A stretch of 64,000 nt of DNA from Hyphomicrobium sp. Lineage in GTDB: Bacteria; Pseudomonadota; Alphaproteobacteria; Rhizobiales; Hyphomicrobiaceae. The DNA is taken from NCBI GenBank assembly GCA_021732485.1, contig JAKFUV010000001.1, forward strand, positions 81,840 to 145,839, written 5' to 3'. Positions 1 to 6,614 of this stretch are shown here, piece after piece (within the stretch, counting starts at the first letter, position 1; each line of letters begins with the position of its first letter). Below the pieces are notes generated by a model, which did no database searches, was not told where the DNA came from, and worked only from the letters and a program-made list of their open reading frames with translations. Position numbers and translations under genes: made by a program.

Positions 1-314
1 CACTGGCCGGCCTGAGCTATCTGGCACTCAACGGTGGACCGCATGAAAAATTCAACAATTCGATTTCGCTGTCCGTCGATTGCGAAGACCAGGCTGAGGT
101 CGATAAACTCTGGGCTGCATTGACGTCCGGCGGAGGCCAGCCCGTTGCCTGCGGCTGGCTGAAGGACAAATATGGACTGTCGTGGCAGATCATACCGCGC
201 CGATTGCCCGAGCTGCTGTCCGATCCTGATGCGGCAAAGAGCAAGCGCGTCATGCAGGCGATGATGCAGATGGTCAAAATCGACGTGGCTGCTTTGGAAG
301 CCGCCGCTGTGTGA
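1..314 (+). CDS. VOC-superfamily protein, PhnB-like (5' end outside window)
   Basis: The reading frame is open from base 3 to the TGA at 312-314 and gives about 103 residues of C-terminal sequence; the start lies upstream of the window. Visible motifs (SVDCEDQAEVDKLW, GLSWQIIP) are typical of the PhnB or '3-demethylubiquinone-9 3-methyltransferase' branch of the vicinal oxygen chelate superfamily. The enzymatic role of these small dimeric proteins is usually unknown. It is followed by DUF1428 and another VOC gene, a grouping of small stress-type genes. The family call is fairly sure, the substrate unknown. Confidence 0.8.
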   Translation, partial: LAGLSYLALNGGPHEKFNNSISLSVDCEDQAEVDKLWAALTSGGGQPVACGWLKDKYGLSWQIIPRRLPELLSDPDAAKSKRVMQAMMQMVKIDVAALEAAAV

Positions 315-375
315 TCCTCACGCAGTGCGATCGGCACACGCCGCTACAGCTATAGGCAGATAGAGGAGCTTCAGC

Positions 376-735
376 ATGAGCCGTTATATCGACGTCTACG
401 TCTTGCCCGTCAAAAAACACAAGATCGATGACTACAGAAAATTCGCCGAGGCGTCGGGACATCTTTGGCGTCAGCATGGCGCGTTGGAAGTTGTCGAAGT
501 CACCGCCGACGACGTAAAACCAGGCGTGCACACGTCGTTTCCTCAATCCGTGAAGCTCGACGCAGATGAGATCGTGGTTGTCAGTTGGGTCGCGTTCCGA
601 TCTCGCGAGGATCGCGACAAGATCAAACGGGAGGTGATGAAGGATCCGCTATTTGCCGCGATGGGGCCAGATTCGGTGCCCGTTGACGGTCAGCGGATGT
701 TCTGGGGTGGCTTTCAGTCGTTGGTCGAACTTTGA
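376..735 (+). CDS. DUF1428 family protein
   Basis: A 119-residue soluble protein opening MSRYIDVYVLPVKK, with a central ADDVKPGVHTSFP stretch and an acidic KLDADEIVVVSW strand followed by a DPLFAAMG segment. This matches the DUF1428 (YbaA-like) family, a small ferredoxin-like alpha/beta barrel fold related to dimeric monooxygenase-like proteins; no reaction is established. A GAGGAG Shine-Dalgarno sequence lies just before the ATG at 376, which supports this start. It sits 61 bp after the PhnB-like gene and 52 bp before the next VOC gene, so the three may be co-transcribed. Confidence 0.85.
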   Translation: MSRYIDVYVLPVKKHKIDDYRKFAEASGHLWRQHGALEVVEVTADDVKPGVHTSFPQSVKLDADEIVVVSWVAFRSREDRDKIKREVMKDPLFAAMGPDSVPVDGQRMFWGGFQSLVEL

Positions 736-787
736 CCGCAAAAACGAAGTTGACGAAACACGCAATCGATCAAAACTGGAGGCTACG

Positions 788-1189
788 ATGGGCACAAAAA
801 TGTTTGTCAATTTGCCAATCAACGATTTGAAGAAATCGATGACCTTCTACGAGGCGCTTGGATTTACGTTCAACCCGCAGTTCACCGACGATACCGCTGC
901 CTGCATGGTGATCTCTGAGCACAACTACGCCATGCTGCTCACGCACGAGAAGTTCAAATCCTTCACCACCAAGCCGACACCCGATGCCCAGCAAACGACA
1001 GGCGTTCTCATCGCACTGGCGTTGGACAGCAAGGCGGCGGTCGATGATATGGTTGCGAAGGCCGTTCATTCGGGCGGCAAAGAACCCAAGCCAAAGAAAG
1101 ATTACGGCTTTATGGTTCAGGGCACCTTTGAAGACCCCGACGGACACACCTGGGAGCCCTTTTTTATGGACCCCAAGCACGTGACTTAG
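788..1189 (+). CDS. VOC family (glyoxalase/bleomycin resistance-like) protein
   Basis: A 133-residue protein with the paired beta-alpha-beta-beta-beta pattern of vicinal oxygen chelate proteins: MFVNLPINDLKKSMTFYEAL at the N-terminus and GTFEDPDGHTWEPFFMDP at the C-terminus, the latter being the usual end of a glyoxalase-like module with a metal-ligand glutamate. I chose the ATG at 788 over an upstream in-frame start (653) because GGAGG lies at 778-782 and homologues begin with the strand FVNLPI. The same family includes lactoylglutathione lyases, dioxygenases and antibiotic-binding proteins, so the substrate cannot be assigned. Confidence 0.85.
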   Translation: MGTKMFVNLPINDLKKSMTFYEALGFTFNPQFTDDTAACMVISEHNYAMLLTHEKFKSFTTKPTPDAQQTTGVLIALALDSKAAVDDMVAKAVHSGGKEPKPKKDYGFMVQGTFEDPDGHTWEPFFMDPKHVT

Positions 1190-1630
1190 CTTTCCACGAT
1201 TGACGCCATCTTCGACGACGCGCCGCACGGCCTTCGCGGTCTATGTCTAGACCATCCATTAGTATTGCCTTGGTTGGCAGCGTTGACCGCTGCCTGCAGG
1301 CGCGTTGCTTCCTCCACGTCGCATGCCGGCAAGCTCAGGCTTTGAGTTCACGATTGCTTGCGGTCCGCCATACGAGCGGACATAGCGCGAGGACGATCTG
1401 CATCGAACGTCCGCGAAAGCCAACGTCGTCTGCCATAGACCTATCGATCGACCGCACCCGCGAACAAGGGCTTGCGGCGCTGCGCCGTTTTTCGCGCATC
1501 GATACTCAAAGTCCGAGCCTGAACGAGGCAATGGTTAACAAACGCGTCGCCGTTTGCGCCTGAGCTTGCTTGATTATGACAAGGCGCCTGCCACCGAGAA
1601 GGGCTATGAAACGGTCAGCTGAGGTGAACC
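1190..1630. other. Intergenic region, no gene recognised
   Basis: About 440 bp between the VOC gene and the pyrophosphatase-like gene. Short ORFs on both strands (for example 1243-1563) lack a ribosome-binding site, family motifs and coding-like composition. A GAGGTG Shine-Dalgarno for the next gene lies at 1621-1626. Confidence 0.6.
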
Positions 1631-2143
1631 ATGTTGGATTTTTCAAAGATCGCTGCGTTTGATGACCGAGGCCGTGTGCAGATGGTCGTCGAGAGTCCGC
1701 GCGGATCAACCATCAAGTTCAAGTTCGACGAGAGCCGCAGCACGTTCACGGTTTCGCGCAGCTTGGCCCTCGGCGTCAGCTATCCGTTCGACTGGGGTTT
1801 CATCCCCGGCACGAGAAGCGATGACGGCGATGCCGTCGATGCGGCATGCATCCATCATGAAACCTGCTTTCCCGGCGTCGTGTTACCGTGCCGCTGTCTC
1901 GCCCTCGTCGACGTTGATCAACACGGCGCAACGGGCCGCATCAGCAATCCGCGGGTCGTGCTGGCGCCTGCTTGGGATGGCGGTCGCGCTTTCGACGGCG
2001 ACCTCGTGCTCTCCGATCGCGCCAGAGAAGAAATCGGCCAGTTCTTTTTGAATGCCACGCTGTTCACCGACAAGGATGCGCGCATTGTCGGCTGGCGTGA
2101 TGCGGCCAGCGCCGAGGCGTACATTCGCCAAAAACTTGTCTAG
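1631..2143 (+). CDS. Inorganic pyrophosphatase-family protein (divergent active site)
   Basis: A 170-residue protein of the soluble family I inorganic pyrophosphatase fold. The family signature is visible as SYPFDWGFIPGT followed by DDGDAVDA, equivalent to the Mg-binding D-x-D-x-x-D loop, though the usual Pro/Glu of that loop is Ala. The C-terminal IVGWRDAASAEAYI corresponds to the last helix of the family. However, the segment matching E. coli Asp97-Asp102-Lys104 reads DVDQHGATGR, and the Lys142 region reads KDARIVGW, so several catalytic acids and lysines appear to be missing. It may be a low-activity or repurposed member. GAGGTGAACC before the ATG supports the start. Confidence 0.75.
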   Translation: MLDFSKIAAFDDRGRVQMVVESPRGSTIKFKFDESRSTFTVSRSLALGVSYPFDWGFIPGTRSDDGDAVDAACIHHETCFPGVVLPCRCLALVDVDQHGATGRISNPRVVLAPAWDGGRAFDGDLVLSDRAREEIGQFFLNATLFTDKDARIVGWRDAASAEAYIRQKLV

Positions 2144-2147
2144 TGCG

Positions 2148-2558
2148 TCAAGATTGGCGCAGCGCTGCGATCAGCGTCTTGAGGCGCGGTTCCCGCACGC
2201 GTCGCGCCGCCGTTTCCGGGTCGAACCAGGCGCGGCTGCGCTGGAGTTTTTCCGGCCAGGTTTTGCGCTCTTTCTTGACCACAAGCCGATAGACGTCGAC
2301 TTCAATCAGGCGCGAGCCGTCCTTCTCGACCTTGCGGTACCGATAGGAGCCGATCGGCGCAGCGGCAATCTTGCCGGTGACACCTGCTTCCTGCTTGGCC
2401 TCGCGCAACGCGGCCGAGGCATCTGTCATGCGTTTTGAGGGCCAGCCCTTCGGTATGACCCAGCGGCCGGTATCGCGGGACGTGACAAGAAGGACTTCGA
2501 CGTCACCGTTGTCGGCTTTGCGCACGGGCAGTGCACCGACCTGTTTCAACATGACCAT
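2148..2558 (-). CDS. Nudix hydrolase
   Basis: A Nudix-fold protein of about 136 residues. The Nudix box is recognisable as KGWPSKRMTDASAALREA followed by KQEAGV, with the REXXXEXG core that binds Mg and nucleoside-diphosphate-X substrates. The WVIPKGWP context resembles the bacterial DIPP-like or diadenosine/inositol polyphosphate branch. It ends five bases from the end of the pyrophosphatase-like gene and converges with it. The start is uncertain: I use the ATG at 2558 (MVMLKQVGALP), because homologues have few residues before VGALP; ATG 2576 and GTG 2630 also fit the frame. Confidence 0.85.
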   Translation of the reverse strand: MVMLKQVGALPVRKADNGDVEVLLVTSRDTGRWVIPKGWPSKRMTDASAALREAKQEAGVTGKIAAAPIGSYRYRKVEKDGSRLIEVDVYRLVVKKERKTWPEKLQRSRAWFDPETAARRVREPRLKTLIAALRQS

Positions 2559-3203
2559 GGGTAAACCATGCACCATTCGCCGGCCGATGCGAGATGGTAA
2601 TTGCGCGTTATCAACTGCGAGACTTTGCACTTGTTGCCGTTCTGGGTTTTCGGATGGCAGACGGCATAAATTCTAGGCAATCAGCTCGTTCAAGCAGAGT
2701 GCCGCTCGCTGGCAGCGGGCCGTCGCTACGGTAAAGCCCAAGCCGCCGCCGGCACGTCGCCGATGGTCGCCTGCCCAAGTGACATGACCGTCGCTCCGTC
2801 ATTCCTTATGACAGACAACCAAAGTCGCTTATCGCCGCCATGACCGATTTGTGACATCAGCGGAGTTTGCCAGCGGGCTAGGCTGAGCGATTGAAGCCGA
2901 TTGCGCGACCAGCCAATCAGCCTCTCGGCAATTTTCAGAAAACAATAAGCGCCAGCGACGCTAACGGCATCGTGGTGCGAATGGACAGCTACGATCGCCG
3001 CCTATCACGCGCCGCGCAAAGATAACCTTATGCTTTTTTGCTTTCGTTGTCATGCGATCTTCGACAGTGACAGGCCAAAAGAAATGACATGCCGTGGCAT
3101 TTCAAAAAACAAAAAACAAGAACGCCGAGGCTTGATGTCGCTCAAGACCGCGCGCGCTGACGACCAACTCAAAAACAAGAATGCCATGGGGAGAGAGAAG
3201 ACA
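2559..3203. other. Intergenic region upstream of katG
   Basis: About 640 bp between the Nudix gene and katG. An in-frame extension of katG reaches 3030, but it is Lys/Arg-rich, has no recognised domain and lies before a clear signal peptide, so it is more likely a leader. A purine-rich GGGAGAGAGAAG ribosome-binding stretch lies just before the ATG at 3204. I looked for an OxyR-type site and found none that I trust. Confidence 0.5.
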
Positions 3204-5426
3204 ATGAAAGCGAAAAGCTATCTCGTGAGCGCTGTCACGATAACAGCCGTCATTGCTGGCGGATTTACTGTGTCATGGGCCGATGGCGCTCCAAGACCTA
3301 ATCAGTTTTGGTGGCCGGAAAAACTCGATTTATCACCACTTCGCCGAAATTCCGTTGAATCGAATCCATTGGGTAAGACTTTCGACTACGCAAAAGAGTT
3401 TCAAACCGTTGACCTCAATGCGCTCAAATCCGATCTCAAAGCCGTACTGACAACGTCGCAGGATTGGTGGCCCGCTGACTATGGAAATTATGGGCCGCTC
3501 TTTATCCGTATGGCATGGCACGGCGCGGGCACCTATCGCTCGTATGATGGCCGTGGCGGCGCCGATGGCGCGCAACAGCGCTTCGAACCGCTGAACAGCT
3601 GGCCAGACAATGTCAACCTGGACAAGGCGCGGCGCCTCCTCTGGCCGGTGAAGAAAAAATATGGCGAAAAAGTATCGTGGGGCGACCTGATGGTGCTCTC
3701 CGGAAACGTCGCGCTTGAATCCATGGGCTTTAAAACATTCGGCTTCGGCGGCGGGCGAACGGACGAGTGGGAATCTGATTTAGTTTATTGGGGGGCTGGA
3801 ACTAAATTTTTGTCGAGCACTCGCGATAGCAAAGGCACGCTGCCAAAGCCGTTGGGCGCGACTCAGTTGGGTCTGATCTATGTCAATCCTGAAGGGCCGA
3901 ACGGTAATCCTGATCCGCTCGCGGCAGCCAAGGACATTCGCGAGGCTTTTGGCCGGATGGCGATGAACGACGAGGAAACAATTGCGTTGATCGCCGGCGG
4001 GCATACGTTCGGGAAGGCGCATGGTGCTGCCTCCTCCAAAAAATGCGTTGGCGTGGCTCCCGCCGCCGAAGCCACCGAGCGCCAGGGCATCGGCTGGGTC
4101 AACAAATGCGGCACAGGTAAAGGCGTCGACACGATTACCAGCGGCCTCGAAGGTGCATGGACGACCGATCCGATCTCATTCACCACTCAGTATTTCGACA
4201 ACCTGTTCGCATTCGATTGGGTTCAGACGAAAAGTCCGGCTGGAGCCGTACAGTGGAAACCTAAGAATGCTGACGACGTGGTGCCAGATGCCCATGATCC
4301 TAACAAGCGCCATCCTCTGATGATGTTCACGACCGATCTCGCGCTCAAATTTGATCCGTCCTACAGCAAAATCTCAAAGCGCTTTCACGATAACCCGGAA
4401 GAGTTCAAGATCGCCTTCGCAAAGGCTTGGTTCAAGCTGACGCACCGAGATATGGGACCGCGTGCGCGCTACCTGGGTGCGGATGTGCCGACAGAGGATT
4501 TGATCTGGCAAGATCCCATTCCCGCCGCCGACTATAAATTGATTGACGAAGCCGACGCTGGCGATCTTAAAACCAAAATCCTCAGCGCGGGACTTCCCCA
4601 ATCCGAGCTTGTGAAAACTGCGTGGGCCGCCGCCGCGTCGTTCCGCGATACGGACAAAAGGGGTGGAGCCAATGGTGCCCGCATCCGCCTCGAACCTGCG
4701 AAGTCGTGGGCGGTCAACGATCCAGCAACGCTTGCAAATGTCTTGAAAACTTTGACCGGCATTCAAGATGAATTCAACGCTGAGCGCACGGATGGCAAGA
4801 AAGTTTCGTTGGCCGATCTCATCGTGCTCGCCGGCAATGCTTCCGTCGAAGCGGCGGCGAAAAAGGGCGGAGTTGACGTAAAAATTCCGTTCTCGCCAGG
4901 CCGGACGGATGCCGCACAGGAACAAACGGATGTCGAATCGTTCGCCGTCCTGGAACCGACAGCAGACGGCTTCCGCAATTATTTCGGCAAAGACAATGAC
5001 AGATCGCCGGCCGACCTGCTCGTTGATCGCGCAAGTCTGCTCGCGCTCACGATCCCTGAAATGACAGCGCTGGTCGGTGGCATGCGGGCATTGGACGCCA
5101 ATCAGGGGCACACGCCATTGGGCGTGTTAACGACGCAACCAGGAACTTTGAGCAACGACTTCTTTGTCAATCTGCTCGACATGTCCACCGAATGGAAAAA
5201 GGCGTCTGGTGCCGACGGGGTCTATGAGGGGCATGACCGTAAAACCGGGACAGTTAAATGGACCGCGACGCCTGTCGATTTGATTTTCGGGTCGAGTTCG
5301 GAGTTGCGTGCCGTCGCTGAAGTTTACGCGGCTGATGACGCCAAGGAAAAGTTTGTACGCGACTTCGTCGACGCGTGGACAAAAGTCATGACCCTCGACC
5401 GGTTCGACGCCCAGCGCCGTATTTGA
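3204..5426 (+). CDS. katG: Catalase-peroxidase with export signal
   Basis: A bifunctional haem catalase/peroxidase of about 740 residues, near the family length. The N-terminal domain shows the distal Arg-Trp-His site ([12 protein letters not shown]), the tyrosine of the Met-Tyr-Trp adduct in YVNPEGPNG, the methionine in RMAMNDEE, and the proximal histidine in [10 protein letters not shown]. The second, haem-free domain follows ([20 protein letters not shown] and onward). The start at 3204 gives a signal peptide, [20 protein letters not shown] ending VSWA-DG, so the enzyme is probably periplasmic, unlike most KatG proteins. It stands alone beside the multiheme cytochrome locus and may protect exported haem proteins from peroxide; that link is inference. 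Confidence 0.95.
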   Translation: MKAKSYLVSAVTITAVIAGGFTVSWADGAPRPNQFWWPEKLDLSPLRRNSVESNPLGKTFDYAKEFQTVDLNALKSDLKAVLTTSQDWWPADYGNYGPLFIRMAWHGAGTYRSYDGRGGADGAQQRFEPLNSWPDNVNLDKARRLLWPVKKKYGEKVSWGDLMVLSGNVALESMGFKTFGFGGGRTDEWESDLVYWGAGTKFLSSTRDSKGTLPKPLGATQLGLIYVNPEGPNGNPDPLAAAKDIREAFGRMAMNDEETIALIAGGHTFGKAHGAASSKKCVGVAPAAEATERQGIGWVNKCGTGKGVDTITSGLEGAWTTDPISFTTQYFDNLFAFDWVQTKSPAGAVQWKPKNADDVVPDAHDPNKRHPLMMFTTDLALKFDPSYSKISKRFHDNPEEFKIAFAKAWFKLTHRDMGPRARYLGADVPTEDLIWQDPIPAADYKLIDEADAGDLKTKILSAGLPQSELVKTAWAAAASFRDTDKRGGANGARIRLEPAKSWAVNDPATLANVLKTLTGIQDEFNAERTDGKKVSLADLIVLAGNASVEAAAKKGGVDVKIPFSPGRTDAAQEQTDVESFAVLEPTADGFRNYFGKDNDRSPADLLVDRASLLALTIPEMTALVGGMRALDANQGHTPLGVLTTQPGTLSNDFFVNLLDMSTEWKKASGADGVYEGHDRKTGTVKWTATPVDLIFGSSSELRAVAEVYAADDAKEKFVRDFVDAWTKVMTLDRFDAQRRI

Positions 5427-5437
5427 ACATGACTGTT

Positions 5438-5468
5438 GGCTGGCCGGGAGATTGTCACCCGGCCAGCC
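5438..5468. terminator. Stem-loop terminator between katG and the ccmI-like gene
   Basis: A perfect 11-bp inverted repeat, GGCTGGCCGGG (5438-5448) and CCCGGCCAGCC (5458-5468), with a 9-nt loop, lies 12 bases after the katG stop and before the convergent CcmI-like gene. There is no T-run, so it may act as a bidirectional stem-loop or a transcript stabiliser rather than a classical intrinsic terminator. Confidence 0.6.
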
Positions 5469-5537
5469 GCTATCCGTCAAATCGGCATGGATCGTCTATC
5501 CGTTCTCTGGGCTCACGTTCGGACCAACACCTGCCGG

Positions 5538-6473
5538 CTAGTTCGAATTGACGCCAAGTTCGCTCGCCGCAGACGTCAGACGAGCCTTCGCAGCCGCATC
5601 GCTGCTAAACGTTTCGAGCGCTTTGGCCAGCGCGGCTTTGGCCGCATCCTTTTCACCAAGTGTCATGCGCGAACGCATCAAGCGCAGCCAGCCATCCTCG
5701 TCATTTGGAGACGTTTCGAGCCGCGTTGCCAGCTTGTCGACCATCCCACGGATCATGCTGTCGCGCTGCGTCTCAGATAGATCCGCCGCAGCTTTGATGT
5801 CTTGCGCCGTGGGCTGCGGCGCTGGATCGGACGATGCCGCGCGGCTTGCCAACGTTTGTGCTGACCTTGCTTGCTCAAGACCTTTTTGAATCTCGACGTC
5901 AGCCGGCTTGAGCTTGAGGGCCGTCTCATAAGCTTTCACGGCGTCCGTCGGATTGCCCGTATTGAGATAAGACCAGCCGAGCGTTTTCCAGCCGTTCACG
6001 TCGTCCGGCTGTTTTTCAAGCCGCGCGATGAGCTTTTCAAGCATCGACGCGACGTCGGGCAACGCCGTGGAGTTCGCCGACGGGGCCGACGTGGCGGCTT
6101 GCGGCGGTGATTGCTTGTCGCCGATGTTATCTGCGTAAGCGCGCAGCGCTGCCAATGCTTGGGGATCACTGGTGCTCGCGTCCGCGGGCGTTGCGTTGAC
6201 CGCGTTGGCGGGCGCGTTTGCGACCGCGCTCAAGCCCGATGGTCCGGCTGCGAGACTGGGGTCATTCGCCGGAAGCTCTGAAAAACTGAAAGCGGCGATC
6301 GCAGCGAGTCCGGCCACAACCACGGTCGACGTGCGAAGCCGCGTCGCAGCCCACTGCTGGGCGAGGGCCACGGCCGGCTGGCGGCCTTGCACCTTCGTTC
6401 GCAACAACAACAGAATGATTGCCATCAATGTTGCGGCCGTGCCGATGGCGATCAGCGCGTAGATTTGTGTCAT
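5538..6473 (-). CDS. CcmI/CycH-like c-type cytochrome biogenesis TPR protein
   Basis: A 311-residue membrane-anchored TPR protein. Two N-terminal hydrophobic segments are visible (about residues 3-25 and 50-65), then an Ala/Pro/Ser-rich periplasmic linker, a TPR (WKTLGWSYLNTGNPTDAVKA) and a C-terminal MIRGMVDKLATRLETSPNDE / DGWLRLMRSRMTLGE block, the hallmark of CcmI. CcmI presents apocytochrome to the haem lyase CcmFH. No other ccm genes are nearby, so this looks like a dedicated copy serving the adjacent multiheme cytochromes. The ATG at 6473 has AAGGAG upstream; the frame extends further without support. It lies 141 bp downstream of the decaheme gene, with a repeat element between them. 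Confidence 0.85.
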   Translation of the reverse strand: MTQIYALIAIGTAATLMAIILLLLRTKVQGRQPAVALAQQWAATRLRTSTVVVAGLAAIAAFSFSELPANDPSLAAGPSGLSAVANAPANAVNATPADASTSDPQALAALRAYADNIGDKQSPPQAATSAPSANSTALPDVASMLEKLIARLEKQPDDVNGWKTLGWSYLNTGNPTDAVKAYETALKLKPADVEIQKGLEQARSAQTLASRAASSDPAPQPTAQDIKAAADLSETQRDSMIRGMVDKLATRLETSPNDEDGWLRLMRSRMTLGEKDAAKAALAKALETFSSDAAAKARLTSAASELGVNSN

Positions 6474-6499
6474 ATCCACTCCTTGCAATCCGTTTTCCC

Positions 6500-6604
6500 A
6501 GAGCATTTTCCGACGAAGTGGAAGCCGGTTCGTCGTCAGAACATGCGACAAAGTAGAGGGCTGGAGCGCCGATCAAATTCCATCAGATCGAAATCGCTCC
6601 AGCG
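6500..6604. repeat. Dispersed palindromic intergenic repeat (Rhizobiales type)
   Basis: The spacer between the decaheme and ccmI-like genes contains GAGCATTTTCCGACGAAGTG and then a perfect 9-bp inverted repeat, GCTGGAGCG (6560-6568) and CGCTCCAGC (6595-6603), enclosing a second imperfect dyad (GATCAAATTC / CAGATCGAAA). From memory this two-part arrangement resembles the multicopy intergenic palindromes of Bradyrhizobium, Rhodopseudomonas and relatives. Within a transcript it could fold and stabilise the upstream message. Only one copy occurs in this window, so repetition is inferred from prior knowledge. Confidence 0.55.
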
Positions 6605-6614
6605 GCGCAACCGA

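Noticed and set aside
1243..1563. Plus-strand ORF of 106 residues
   Set aside because: No ribosome-binding site, no recognisable family and Arg/Ser-rich random-like composition.
4374..5111. 245-residue minus-strand ORF within katG
   Set aside because: Antisense shadow of a clearly coding gene.
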